From Datura wrightii (lineage: Eukaryota; Streptophyta; Magnoliopsida; Solanales; Solanaceae), in NCBI GenBank assembly GCA_035772735.1, contig JASDFA010000007.1, positions 74,610,501 through 74,674,500 on the forward strand: a stretch of DNA of 64,000 nt, read 5' to 3'. Position numbers and translations under genes: made by a program. This document shows, in pieces, positions 1 to 11,382 of this stretch. Each line of letters starts with the position of its first letter. Positions within the stretch are counted from its first letter, which is position 1. The notes beneath the pieces are model-generated. The model did no database searches. It was not told the origin of the DNA and saw only the letters and a list, made by a program, of their open reading frames with translations.

Positions 1-574
1 TTTTGCAATTTTTTCTCCTGTCATGGAATGGCTCCGTGGCACATAGGTGAACGCGCCAATTTGCCTCCGTGCCATGGAGGTAACGCAGAAGCCCACTGGA
101 AATTGCATTTGAAAGTTGCTTGGCTGAGGCATGGCGCGACAACCGGTGTGGCACGGCATTGATCCTATGCGATGGCAAGTGTGACACAGTCTGTGGCGCG
201 CAAAAGTTCCTAGAGTGGCGCGGATGCTGGTGCACAGGCACCTTGGAGGGATTATCTCGTGCATGGCCTTGGCGTGGCACGGTGCTGGGCGCGGCACACG
301 CCCAACGTGGCATGCTGCCTGGCGCGGCCAGCCTTGCCATGACATGTTTTCTTTCCATCCATTTCCATTCACTCTCAACTTCATTCCTTCACTTCACCCA
401 TCATTATTTACTTCTTCATATGCATTTTCACCTACAAAACAAGGACTAATCACGTTGGTTAGTGCATACCCAAATTTACAAAAAATCGCATAAGAATGTA
501 AGTGTATAATTAGACAAACATGACTAAATTAAGTTATAAAATAGCACTTGGGCATGTAATTATGCCCAAGATCA
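1..574 (-). mobile_element. Family A LTR, 5' part, cut by window edge
   Basis: On the minus strand this begins TGATCTTGGGC at 574 and runs left out of the window. It matches the A LTRs at 14589-16126 and 58085-59690 in order: tip hairpin (arms CTTGGGCA 547-554 and TGCCCAAG 563-570), an AT-rich stretch with a CTAATCACGTTGGTTA segment, then GC-rich palindromes. The TATA box and the 3' half would lie beyond position 1. It interrupts the interior of a family B element that starts at 575. It may be a solo LTR or the 5' LTR of a minus-strand element continuing left. It contains no gene; the open frames here are side effects of GC-rich repeats. Confidence 0.8.
25..330 (-). promoter_or_regulatory. 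U3 array of CGTG/CACG palindromes (family A)
   Basis: This GC-rich block contains many degenerate copies of the family A palindrome, whose best form is CTCCGTG-C-CACGGAG. Examples here are CTCCGTGGCAC near 30 and CCTCCGTGCCATGGAGG near 65. The same block precedes a TATA box in the other A LTRs. A U3 enhancer role is inferred. Confidence 0.45.
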
Positions 575-1188
575 GTGGGGTACTTGTAAGTCTATCACAC
601 CACCTAAGGTTTTTTGTTCCCCTGTTTCTTTTCCCTCAAGTGTGCTACCTAGTAGAACTGACATATTTAGATTGCTTTTGTGTTTTTTGTGGTTGTGTCT
701 ATAAATAAAAAGTAGGTAAACTTAGAGCAGTTGTTGGCAACAATCTCTTTAGTTTAAATTGCTGGAAATGGGAGACCCCTACAAACTTTGATGTGGCATG
801 TGTGTATCCTTGTAACATATTGACCATGTTGGATCAGTGCATGAAATTAGTGTATATAGATGTAGCATCTGTACTTAAGCTAAAGCATAATCTGATAGTT
901 AGTAGTTGATAGTGCAATTTTGTGCCAAGTGTGTGTGAGCTAGTTTTCCATTGTTCTTACCTTGTGCATTCATCTAAAACTTGCCTGGTTTATCTTGGGA
1001 AGGCCATAGGGTAACAGACTAGGAAAGGATCATAGGTCATTTTTATGATCAGTCCACTAAGCCTATATGACTACCTAAACAACGTTAATAATCCCTTGAT
1101 CCCTAATTTTAGTCATTAGCCTATGTACCTTTTCACTGTTTTTATAATGAACCTGCTTTGGCCCTGGTCCCTCCTTAGACATTGTGTA

Positions 1189-1219
1189 CCTCAACTTAGG
1201 CAAATCGCCTAAGTTGAGG
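1189..1219 (+). other. Perfect 13-bp hairpin carrying an internal PPT copy
   Basis: Arms CCTCAACTTAGGC and GCCTAAGTTGAGG are perfectly complementary, with loop AAATC. The right arm plus the next bases read CTAAGTTGAGGGTG, identical to the first 14 bases of the 3' polypurine tract at 2008-2022. B2 has the same structure at 44811-44841 with one mismatch. A role in second-strand priming or RNA folding is inferred. Confidence 0.7.
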
Positions 1220-1299
1220 GTGGCTATTGTAAGGGTGCATAAAAAGGTTGGGTGTGAAAAGTAGAAGCTAATGGTTGAAAAGAAGTGGGTGTGGTATGG

Positions 1300-1391
1300 T
1301 TGAAAAAAGAAAAAGAAAAAGAAAAAGAAAAAGAAAAGAAAAGAAAAAAAAGTGCAAATGAAAAGAAAAAGAAAAGAAAAGAAAAGAAATT
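1300..1391 (+). repeat. (AAAAG)n purine tract
   Basis: A long purine-only tract of AAAAG and AAAAAG units with one short break. Shorter purine-rich tracts occupy the same relative position in B2 (44878-44915), A1 (about 22734-22775) and A3 (about 57290-57330), so it is an inherited part of the 3' internal region. Confidence 0.85.
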
Positions 1392-2007
1392 AATGGTAAT
1401 TTGAGAGAGAAAAAAAATCAAAGTGAAAACCACACCTGTGAGTTGAAAAGCAAAATGAGTAAAGGAGAATAAAGGAGAGAAAATAGGAGTGGGGCAAAAG
1501 AAATAGTGTACTGCCAAGGAAGGTCAAGTCACTTTGTCCATATGTACCATACTTGTCCCCAAGCCTACATTACAAGCCAAGAGAGTCCTATAGTGATCCT
1601 AGTTAAGTGTCCGAAAACCTGAAGCAGTGATAATAAGGGAAGCTTATGGTACTATATGTAAATGTTCTCACGAGAGTGAGTGTTTTGTGCTAGTCCCGAT
1701 GTAAATAACTTTGTATGTGAGTTGGGACTTTTTGTGATGAAGGCACTAGAAAATCACTATTAATTTCTGGTTGTTACAATGGTCACTATTGGAGTATGCA
1801 AATTGCTCTATTGATATCATAATGTCATCTTTACATCCTGGTGAGACAATATGTTAAGTGAGTGCCATATATACATGTTTTGTTTGTAAAAAAGGAGTTG
1901 TAATTGTGAAATAATCTCTTTTATGCCTAACAACTGCTATAGTTTATCCTAAGTTTCTTTTACTTTAATTTTGAGATTTGTGTGTTGCTTGAGGACAAGC
2001 AAATATT

Positions 2008-2022
2008 CTAAGTTGAGGGTGT
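2008..2022 (+). other. Polypurine tract of B1
   Basis: CTAAGTTGAGGGTGT lies directly before the LTR start TGATGCACC at 2023, the expected place for plus-strand priming. A second copy lies at 1209-1222. Confidence 0.75.
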
Positions 2023-3337
2023 TGATGCACCGACATTTAGCGGTGCATTTGATGCTTTTAACTATGAATAAATGCATGTTATTGAGAAACTTTTGTAAGA
2101 TTTGATTGCGTTTGTGTTGAATGTAAAGTAAAATATTCTCTGGCTGAAGATGGAATGAAAAAGGCTTAGAAGGTCAAAGTGACGCCCATTCTGACGGTTG
2201 ATTGATGTGTTTGGGAGTAGAGACACATCTTTGCTTTATTTCATAGAAATTTGTATGCCTTTAGGAGTTAAATTAAGTAGAAACTAACCTTATTATTCTA
2301 TTTTTTAGGAACTTAAGATATTGGAAGAAGAAAGGAGTTTAAGCTAGAAAACTGCTCAAAAGACGAAGCAACAAATGGACCGTTTGTCTGAAGAACGGTC
2401 TGCCCCTTAGTCCATCCCTTCCCAGCTGTAGATTCCAGAAATCCACTAAACTAGGTCCTTAAAGTTCGGTTGAAATGATGGACCATCTTCCAAATGGTTC
2501 GTCAATTCAAGGTTTGACCAAAGCTTGGCAGAATGGGATTTCTGAAGTACTGAGTGAAGTACGGGCCATCTTTCCAAAGGAAGGTCTGCCTCTCAAAGGA
2601 CGGTCCATATCTCAATGGACGATAGGTCAATGAATAGAAGCAGAAAAGTAAAATAAAGTTCAAAGGACGGTCCATCCCTGCACGCTGGCACTCTGATGTT
2701 CAAATTAAATGAGCTTTTTACGGCATAGTATAAGTATATTTTTCTTGATATTTTTCAGTAGTTTTTACATTCCTTAGTTCATACTTAGAATAGAGAGTAG
2801 AACATAGGTAGTTTTATTCCTAGTTTCTAGTAGATTGTAGATCTACCTTTGTACGTGAAGATTCTTATTCATCAAGTGAAGATTTAATTAATTTTAGTAA
2901 GAATGTCTTATTTCTTTGCTTTTCTTCTTTTTCTAGCCATGGGTGACTTAACCCAAATCTAGGTTTGTGAACCCTAATGATCCCAATTTGTTAAACTTGA
3001 GTTTGGGCCTATGAACATTTAATTGATTCTTTCTTTGTAGTGTGTGATTAGTGATGAGAGTCATTCAATCTTTCTTAGTTACCTTTATGAGGCTTTAAAG
3101 AGAAAATTTAGGTTGGGTTAGTATCAACCAACAATGACTCAAGGCATAACCCTTGTTTAATGGGTTCTCCTAGACATATGTTGAATTCCAAATTGGCAAC
3201 AATCCATTGGGTAGAAGGGAGTTCTCTTCAATTTGAAAAAATTGAAATAGATTGATACAACTATAGTGCTATTGAAAGATAACCATGCAAACTTAGGCTT
3301 GCACCAAATTCTAGGGGAAGGAAACAATATTTTCAGC
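2023..3337 (+). mobile_element. B1 3' LTR, left part (split by the LINE)
   Basis: The LTR starts TGAT after the polypurine tract and ends ATCA at 7691. With the LINE and its target duplication removed it is about 1620 bp, nearly the same as the 1612-bp B2 LTR. The tip folds as ATGCACCG / CGGTGCAT (2025-2048). U3 carries repeated GGACGGTCC palindromes (2380-2690), followed by a TATA-like stretch near 2726-2740. No gene is present. The matching 5' LTR is outside or lost. Confidence 0.75.
2380..2690 (+). promoter_or_regulatory. U3 array of GGAC-G-GTCC palindromes
   Basis: Perfect odd-centred copies GGACGGTCC lie at 2598-2606 and 2665-2673. Degenerate copies include GACCGTTTGTC, ACGGTCTG, GATGGACCATC and ACGGGCCATC. 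The array precedes a TATA-like element, as in the other LTR families here. An enhancer role is inferred. Confidence 0.45.
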
Positions 3338-3357
3338 TTGAATGATCTGCTGATTGT

Positions 3358-3424
3358 CCCATTTTTTCTCCACTGTACTGGTCGGATTCTAGTGATATAG
3401 ATCTACCCACCGGTCTCTCTCCCT

Positions 3425-3465
<41 letters not shown>

Positions 3466-3612
3466 GCTTGGCTCGTTCTTGCTCTATGTGTGAGTGTGTT
3501 TTCACCTCAAAAGGATGTGCTTCTATTTGGCTCTTATATAGATCTTTTCACACTATCCCATTTCTTCTCTATCTTACTAATTGGAGTCTGGCGACATAGA
3601 TCCACCCACCAT
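3358..3612 (+). repeat. Direct repeats in the LINE 5' UTR
   Basis: Two imperfect copies of about 54 bp, near 3358-3411 and 3557-3612, are about 199 bp apart. Both run from CCCATTT through a GGA-TCT-GGA-ATAGAT segment to CACCCACC or CTACCCACC. Repeated 5' units can act as promoter repeats in LINEs, but that role is only inferred here. Confidence 0.65.
3413..3461 (+). repeat. (CT)n microsatellite
   Basis: A CT-rich run with interspersed CCCT units directly after the first 5' UTR repeat of the LINE. It is simple-sequence DNA. Confidence 0.9.
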
Positions 3613-4202
3613 TTTAGATCTGACAAAACCAAATCTTTCGGTGACGACACGGGCAGGTTTCTGGTGTTTTCTTCCAGATTGTCCATACATACTTCGAGTT
3701 AGATCTCCAGCGAGTTGTGTTGCTTCCGACAACATACTTTCTAGCTACAGAAACTACACTCTAATTTGTATCCTTCTCCCCTCCTCTTCTCTCTTTTCCT
3801 TCTTGTTTTATTTCTTACAGGTACAACCAGAATCAATAGCATACGACAACTGGTTATAGTGTGTCTTCACAGCCACTATTGCTACTACCAGACAGTTGAG
3901 GAATGTCTATAATTTAAGTATTATCAATCGAGAGTTGGTACCTCTCATTTATTTATTTAAAGCACATTATTTACTTTCTTATACATACTCTTGATTCAGT
4001 CAACTTTAGTTTAGTAAAGTATTTTTTCTTGCCTATGGATTTTGTGTCCAGCCATGAATTCTAGCTGTAGTGTATCTTCTGTTAGTAGCTATTGTTTCTA
4101 TTTGTCGGATTATGGTGATGGTTTGACGTCTTTTTCTCGGTTGCGGGTGGGAGCGGGAGGGGGGGTCAAGGGTGTTAAGAGAGTCTCTAGGTAGAGAGTT
4201 GG

Positions 4203-7045
4203 ATCTTGAAACATTGAAACTTTTGAAGGGGAAGCCTGTTGAGTTAGTGAAGATTCTCTGGAAGAGGAGGATCAATGTAGCTTGTGTTTAGGAGACTAGA
4301 TGGGGGGGGGGGGGGAGAGGTACCAAGGCCAGGAACATGGACGAGTATAAATTGTGGTACTCAAGAGGTCCAAGGAATAGGAATGGAGTAGGAATATTAG
4401 TAGATAGTGAACATAGGAAGCACGTGGTTGAGGTGAAGAGAGTCAATGATAAATTGATGTGGATTAAACTAGTCATTGGGGGGTTTGTATTGAACTTTAT
4501 TAGTGCTTACGCATCACAAGAGGGCTGAACTAGGAAGACAAGAAGAGTTTTTGGGAGGCTTTGAATGAGGTGGTGTGAGGTATACCACACACTGAGAAGC
4601 TATTCATTGGGGGAGATTTCAATAGCCACATTGGGTCTACCACTAGGGGGTATGATGATGTGCATGAAGGGTTTGATTTTGGGGATAGGAATGAAGGAGG
4701 AGTCTCTCTATTGGATTTCACTAGAGTTTTTGGGTTGGTGGTAGCCAATTCGAGTTTCCAAAACAAGGATGAGCACTTGGTAACCTTCCAAAGTGCAGTG
4801 GCTAAGACTTAGATAGACTATTTTCTTCTTAGGAAGGGTGATAGAAGACTATGTAAGGATTGTAAGGTTATCCCAAGTTAGAATCTTGAAACCCACATAA
4901 GTTTCTAGTAATGGATTTGGAGATCCTAAGGGGAAAGAAGAAGAGGGTGGTGGATGTTCGGCCACGGTTCAAATAGGGTGTCTTGACTATGGATAGAGCT
5001 CGGGAGATGGAGATGAAGCTGATTAATATGGGGGCTTGGGAGAGTAGCGGGGAGATGGACAATATGTGGGATAGGACTGCTAGCTGCATCAGGGAAGTGG
5101 CTAGAGAGGTATTAGAGGTCTCTAAGGGTCATTTGGGTGGACATCGAGGGGACTGGTGGTGGACTAGGGAAGTCCAACAGAAGGTGGAGGGGAAGAAGGT
5201 GGCATACGTGAAATTGGTGGAGAGTAAGGATGAGGAGGAGAGAGGAAGAATAGGGAGGAGTATAAGACGACCCAAAAGGAGGTAAAGCTAGTGGTTATGA
5301 CATTGAAATCAGTAGCTTTTGAACACTTGTATGTTGAATTAGAGTGAAAAGTAGGGGATAAGAGGTTGTACAAGTTAGCCAAGGTGAGACAGATAAGGGC
5401 GCGTGATCTGGACCAAGTAAAATGTATCAAAGATGAAGACGGAAAGGTGCTAGCGGAAGAGCCACTTATTAAGAGTAGATGGCAAGTGTACTTCTATAAA
5501 CTCTTAAACAAAGGAGGGGATAAAGACATTGTGCTGGGGAAGCTTGAGCCCTCAGAGGGACGACGCGACTGTAGGTATTTTAGACGAGCGAGGGTAGAGG
5601 AAGTTAAGGGGGTTATCCGCAGGATGCATAAGGGTAGAGAGATCGAGCCAAATGAGATTCTAGTGGAATTTTGGAAGAGTGTAGACATAGTAGGTATGGA
5701 GTGGTTGAACAAGTTATTTAATGTAATTTCAAGACGGCGAAGATGCCTGATGAATGGAATGGAGCACGATGGTTCCATTGTACAATAATAAGGGTGATAT
5801 TCAGAATTGCAACAACTATAGGGGTATCAAGTTGCTAAGCCACACTATGAAGGTTTGGGAGAGAGTGGCGGAGAGCAAGGTAAGGAGGGGCATGGCAATA
5901 TCTGAAAATCAGTTTGGATTCATGCTGGGGCGCTGGACTATAGATGTCATCCATCTCATAAGGAGATTGGTAGAGCAGTATAGGGAGAGGAAGAGGGATC
6001 TCCACATGGTATTCATCTACCTAAAAAATGCTTATGACAAGGTTCCAAGGGAGGTTCTTTGGAGATGTTTGGAGGTTATAAGGGTGTCAGTGGCATACAG
6101 TAGGGTGAGCAAGGATATGTATGATGGAGTCAAGACTTGGGTAAAGATGGTGGGAGGAGATTTGGTGCACTTCTCAATTGTGATGGGGTTGCACTAGGGA
6201 TTAGTATTTAGCCCTTTTTTATTTGCCTTGGTGATAGATACATTGACACGAGGGATTCAAGGTGAGGTGCCTTGGTGTATGTTATTTGCGGATGACATAG
6301 TTTTGATTGACGAGACTCGCGGCAGCGTAAATGCTAAGTTAGAGGTTTAGAGACAAGCCTTGGAGTCTAATGCTTTAGGTTGAGCAGTACTAAGACCGAG
6401 TATTTAGAGTGTAAATTTAGTGATGTGATGCATGGGGAGGATGAAGAAGTGATGCTGGGTATGCAAGTCATCTAAAAGAGAGAAAGTTTCAAGTACCTTG
6501 GGTTTATTATGCAAGGAAGTGGAGAGATCAATGAGGATGTTGCACACTATATTGGTATAACATGGATGAAATAAAGGCTCGCTTCTAGAGTTTTGTGTGA
6601 TAAGAAGGTGCCAACAAAACTTAAAGTCAAGTTCTACAGAGTGGTTGTTAAACTAACTATGTTGTACAGGGCAGAGTGTTGGTTAGTCAAGAACTTCCAT
6701 GTGCAGAAAATAAAGGTTGCATAAATGAGGATGTTACAGTGGATGTATGGGCATATTAGAAGTGATAGGATTAGAAATGCTAATATCCAAGCCAAGATAG
6801 GAGTGGCTGGGTGGAAGACAAGATGCGTGATGTAAGACTAAGGTGATTTTGGCATGTGAAAAGGAGGTGTCTGATTGACCCAATACGGAGGTGTGAGTGG
6901 TTGTCTTTAGATGATTTTAGGAGAGGTAGGGGTTGACTGAAGAAGAAATGGGGAGAGGTGATTAGAAAGGATATGGTATATTTGCATCTTGACTTGACCT
7001 GAGATAGGAAGGTATGGAGTATAAGGATTAGGGTAGCAGGATAGT
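4203..7045 (+). pseudogene. LINE ORF remnant: AP-type endonuclease and reverse transcriptase
   Basis: The endonuclease starts near 4203. The motif V*ETRW (CAG to TAG in an expected QETRW) is at about 4286-4302, then NRNGVGILVDSE (4375-4412), SAYA, and the catalytic GDFNSHIG at about 4612-4637. RT motifs follow: NNYRGIKLLS (about 5810), ENQFGFM (about 5903), a DKVPREVLWR stretch (about 6037), and the catalytic FADDIVLIDE at about 6287-6316. The C-terminal part includes FKYLG (about 6488). A run of 14 G at 4302-4315 and several other indels break the frame. The protein would nick target DNA and copy the LINE RNA in place. Motif order matches plant RTE proteins related to craniofacial-development-protein-2-like annotations. 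Confidence 0.85.
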
Positions 7046-7380
7046 AGGGAGCTGTGTGTGTTACTACTTTCTCGATTCTTAGGGGTAGGCCTAGTATTGC
7101 TTTTATGGTTTTTTGTCCTCTGATGTCTGCTTCTAGCTGTTGTTACATGTTTATCATTTAGTGTATTGCTGTTGTATATTTTAGTGTGGGTACTAGTTGT
7201 TGTTTTGATGTTGTATCTTGTCTTCTGTGCTGCTATTATGTTTTTTGGGTCTGTCTTTCTTAAAGCTAATGTTCTACCGGAAACAACCTCTCTACCTATG
7301 AGGTAGTGGTAAGGGATATGTACATTCTATCCTATGCAGACCCCACTTGATGGGATTACACTGGGTTGTTGCTGTTGTTG

Positions 7381-7691
7381 TTCAGCCTTAGCCCACTCTC
7401 AATTCTTTCATATTGGGTGATTAGGGGGATCGATCTAATATTGACGTCACTTTCCTAGAATTATCTCTAATTTCTTACAACCTTAGCTTAGCTGTAATCT
7501 GTAGTCGTAGTTAATTTCTATTACACTCAATTCAAATAGATCCTAATCATGTAATACTTTACTGTTTCACGCTAGGCAGTCAAGGCTTCGAGTAGTCTTT
7601 ATGGGATTCAACCCGAAATCCTTGTTGGGTTCTATATTTGCATCGATCATTTACACTACCCGACATTGAGAGTGGATTTGAGCGACAATCA
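7381..7691 (+). mobile_element. B1 3' LTR, right part
   Basis: This continues the LTR after the LINE, including the second TTCAGC. Its end, GTGGATTTGAGCGACAATCA, resembles the B2 LTR end GTGTGATTTGAGCATTATCA. TGAT...ATCA are the family termini. Confidence 0.7.
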
Positions 7692-8159
7692 TCCGTCAAC
7701 ATTGTGAGAACCTGTTAGATTTAACATCAGGCTTAAGTAGATAATCATTCCATGCAAGGGAAATTGATAGCTAATCTGACGGCTCGTCAACCCGGTGATA
7801 GAACGTCAATGCCACTGTCAAGCTTAAGCAGCAGCTGAACAAGAAAATAGAGTTTTTACGACCATAGTGGAATACCATCAACTAGATGAAGGTTTGTCAA
7901 TCTTGGTGTCATTATTGTACAAAATAAGGTAGCCGCTAGATAAGAGTGTTGGCCCAAGTAACGGACCATTACCTTATCGACGGGGCGTCAGACAAAAAGT
8001 GAGCTTCCAATTTTGAATTGTAATTTTGAATTATGCTAACCTATAAATAGTAGCTTCTAGGTCTATTTTCAGTATTAGACTTTTGTAGAGAAGAACCCCA
8101 TTTATAAGATGCTACTTTTGAATTCTTGAAGAATTTTATCATTCTTCTTGGAATTCCAA
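7692..8159 (+). mobile_element. LTR-like fragment with TATA box, family unclear
   Basis: No coding frame. A U3-like block has repeated CGTCAA/GACGG motifs (about 7693-7990), followed by CTATAAATAG at 8041-8050 and then a transcript-leader-like region. It is cut at 8160 by the G3 LTR and abuts the end of B1. It is organised like a B-type LTR but I cannot align it to one. Confidence 0.4.
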
Positions 8160-10284
8160 TGTGACAACCCTAAAAGAAGTCCCTAAGATTAGATCCTAGA
8201 TTAGAAGTAGAAACCAGTAAAGAAACTGAAATTTCCCTAATTAGGGGACGCAGCACGACCCATGACAGCATGGTACAGATCGTACCAAGATTCATAGTAT
8301 GAGGATGAGAGACTTAGGCAAAACTTAGTCTAGGAGATCATGACAACAACCTAGGACTCGTACCAAGAAGGTACGAACTGTATTGAGGAAGCATAGAATG
8401 AAGATCAGAGATTGTCCAGGATAGGGTCCTTATTACGAGACTCAATATGAGTCATACTTAGGTGGTACAACTCATGGTAAGAGTTGTGACCCCTAAAAGA
8501 CAGAATTTCGTAGACAGGGTTTAAGGGAAATTTGTTAAATTCTTATGCTTTATTTCCTAAACCAAAATATTTTGGGATTGCTAAATGGGTTATTTAAGTA
8601 TTCCTAAAGCCTAAACTCCTAGTCTTTCCATTATAACGTAGAATTCAAGACTTTAGCTCTCAAGTTCATCGAGGAATTAGAGAATTCATCTTCTCCAAAT
8701 TAGGGTTCTTCAAGCTTGAGTCTGAGGTTATATTTTCCAGTGAGGAATTCTTATCTTCCTCGTGTCCTAAATTCATTGTTTAGATTGTTGAGCTTAAATC
8801 TAGGGTTTTTTATTTAACCCATGATTATTCTACCCTAGTCCATATATGTGAATTGCTTCTATTGAATTCTTCATATTAAGTAATTGTTGATGTCTATTGA
8901 TTGTCATCTTTTCCTATTAAATTGTTGATCATTCTCTTTTGGTTATTGATTATTGATTGATAGATTGATGATTTGGTTCATGTCTCTTATCCCACGAACC
9001 TTAGTTGCATGAAAGCATGATTTTTAGAAGTATGATTTTGAAAGCATGTTCTTGAAGTAAATGCATTGTTTTCACAGAGATTAAATATATTCTCAAGAGA
9101 ATATGCATAAAGAGGTTTTGAGCATAAAGAGATGATTTTTACATGATTTTCAAAAGTTTAAGTATAGTCTTATTTTGAAATTCATGAGAAGGTTTTGAGA
9201 GAAAGGCTCCATTGATGTTTTAAAGAAGTTTTAAATTATGTTTTGAGCGAAAGGCTCTTCATTGAAGTTTAAAGAGATTTTAAGCGAAAGGCTCCAAGGA
9301 GATTTTAAATATTCATTATACGTATCGCTAAAGTGTTTTATAATTATGTTTTGATGTTTCCCAAAAGAGCATAAGGACATGAGAATTATATTTTGGGAGG
9401 AATATTTAGCATAGAGTTGGGTGAAAGGCTTTAAACAACCCGCAAGCCCCATAACTACATAGTCAATGTAGGATAGGATCATGCTGTTGGTTCAGGCGAC
9501 TCCTCAAATATAGTCCCTATTAAGGACTTTGATTGTTATGAATCCAAGATTGTGATCGTTCTCTGCCCTGACAAGGCTTTGAGCATCTCTGCCAACTTGA
9601 GCAAGATAGTTGAGCATCATCTGCTCATTCATGATGGTGTCGGTTATGAGAAACTCCTCAACATACTATGATATATAGTACTTGCATATGTATTTATAGA
9701 GATGATTTTAATGCATGAGTTTTAGTGCATAAACTTTTTTACACATTGATCATATTATCATATTGTGTCCTATGCATCATTTAGAGTTTAGAATACAATT
9801 TCAGATTATTATTTCATGTCAAGTTTATTGTTTCTAGTTACGTTCTTCAGTTGAGATGTTCCAGCTAACATTGCTTCATTCAGCTATTTTTACATACTCT
9901 ACATTCCATGTGCTGACGCCATTTGGTGCTACATCTTCTTATAATGTTGGCTCAAGTAGACCGGATCAGCAGCAGACGCTTCACTAGGACTTCATCTACA
10001 TTCAGCTTTTGGTGAGGCTATATGTAGAGAGTCCCAGTTTTGACTCATTTTTATTTATTAGAGCTTGAGGTAGCCGTGGGAGCTTTATCCCGGCACCTAT
10101 CTTTAGTTTAGCGTCTTCATAGATAGAGTTAGATATTGAGTTAATATTGTTACTTTCTAACATTTATTTCAATTATAGAATAAATTCTCTTTTATTATAT
10201 TGAGGTCATTATGTTTCAGCTTCCGCATTTCTTTATTGAGATCTAAACTGATAGTAAGCCAGGCCAAGGGTTCTTTTGGATCAA
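8160..10284 (+). mobile_element. G3 5' LTR
   Basis: It starts TGTGACAACCC, matching TGTGACACCCC at 52316. U3 contains inverted repeats such as TCGTACC-AAGAA-GGTACGA (about 8359-8377) and ACAACTC/GAGTTGT (about 8467-8487), then a TTTAAG TATA-like site near 8592. The 3' end is inferred from the switch into gag near 10285, where the primer site, leader and N-terminal gag are deleted. No gene lies inside. Confidence 0.65.
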
Positions 10285-11382
10285 GAAGGTGGTCGGTAAG
10301 CATGTGAATAAGGAATGCAAATCTGTCTACTAATTAGTGACATGGATATTTCCAGACTGATGGTATGTGCACAACAGTTAGAAGAGGACAAGCAAAAGGA
10401 TAGGGAAGAGCACCAGAGTAAGAGAGCTAAGATAACAGGCAATGAGGCCACCTAATAGGAGAATGAGAATGGAATAGGTCATTATTCAGAAAGAGATCCT
10501 TTGGATAGCATAGTCAGCTAATGCACCAACTTAGAGCCACAGAAACAAGCACAGATCGCAGAGACAGGATAACACAACTCAGGAAACCCAATGATAACCA
10601 CCTTGTTGAAAGTGTGGTAAGACCCAACTAGGTGAATGCCGGTTGGGTAATGATGGATGTTATGGATGCGGCCAATAGGGCCAGTACCTGAGAGATTGTC
10701 TATCCAAACAAGGCAATGGGGGCAGCAGAGCCCAGTCCACTCCACCAGCAGGCAATGCCCAATGGGGCACTACTTGAGGAATAGGCATAGGTCAAAATTA
10801 TCTGTATGTGATAACTAGTTGCCGGGATTTGGAGAACTCCCCAGATCTTATTACTGGTAAGTTAAAAGTCTGCTCCATTAATGTTTGTGCCTTACTTGAT
10901 CCAGGTGATACTTTATCCTTTTTGAATTCATATGTAGTTGATAAGTCCTAAAAAGTGTCCGAAACTACTCCTAAAGCCTTATAGTGTTGGTACTCTGGTG
11001 GGTGAGTCAATTCGAACAAAAAGAGTCTATAGATATTGTACGATTTAAATCTATCATAGAGACACTACAACTGACTTGATTGAGCTAGATATGGTGGACT
11101 TTGATGTTATTCTAGGAATGGATTGGTTATATTCTTGTTATGCCACAGTTGATTGTAGAAATCGAGTTATAAAAATCTGATTTCTAGATGAACCAGTCTT
11201 AGTTTGGGAAGGTAGTCCCCCTATGCCTAAGAGTCATTTCATTTCATACCTTAAGGCTAGAAAGTTAATCTCTAAAGAACGTGTCTATGATCTAGTGAGA
11301 GGGAGAGACTCTAATGTCGAGACCCTGTATCCATTGAGCAAAAATAGGTTGTAATTGTATAGCAGTATTTGAAATATTATGT
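10285..11382 (+). pseudogene. G3 gag C-terminus, zinc knuckle and protease
   Basis: Gag is entered late: DMDISRLMVCAQQLEE begins near 10340, aligned with the DMDFPCMVLYVQQIK part of G1 gag. A zinc-knuckle region follows near 10603-10700, read C*KCGKTQLGEC then CYGCGQ*GQYLRDC. Its CCHC histidine is replaced by Q and stops sit at two positions. The protease gives LLDPGDTLSF (about 10893), where the DPGA active-site motif is altered at its last residue, and DVILGMDWLYSCYA near 11104-11145. It stops at 11382, where G2 was inserted. RT does not follow on either side of G2. Confidence 0.75.

Larger units (their letters stand above)
575..2022 (+). mobile_element. B1: 3' internal region of a non-autonomous Athila-like element
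   Basis: This stretch aligns with 44213-45684 of B2. Shared landmarks in order are a CCTGTTTCTTTTCCCTCA segment, AACTTGCCTGG, a hairpin, an AAAAG tract, a GAGAGTGAGTG segment and the polypurine tract. No gag, RT or integrase frame is present. Its 5' part was replaced by the family A LTR at 1-574, so primer site and gag are lost. It ends at the B1 LTR at 2023. The 97-codon minus-strand frame at 1224-1517 is low-complexity F/S translation of the purine tract and is not a gene. Confidence 0.75.
3338..7380 (+). mobile_element. RTE-clade LINE, near full length, inserted in the B1 LTR
   Basis: This is a non-LTR retrotransposon of about 4.04 kb: a 5' UTR with direct repeats and a CT run, an endonuclease-RT coding region (about 4203-7045), then a 3' UTR ending in TTG repeats (GGTTGTTGCTGTTGTTG). 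That 3' end, with the preceding ACCCCACTTGATGGGATTAC-type segment, is typical of plant RTE elements. TTCAGC occurs on both sides (3332-3337 and 7381-7386) and is a probable short target duplication. The B1 LTR resumes directly after it. Frameshifts and stops make it inactive. Confidence 0.85.

Noticed and set aside
1189..1219. Hairpin considered as a microRNA precursor or MITE
   Set aside because: Stem of 13 bp with a 5-base loop is too short for a precursor, there are no MITE flanks, and it recurs only inside family B elements.
1224..1517. 97-codon F/S-rich minus-strand frame
   Set aside because: Translation of a simple purine repeat.
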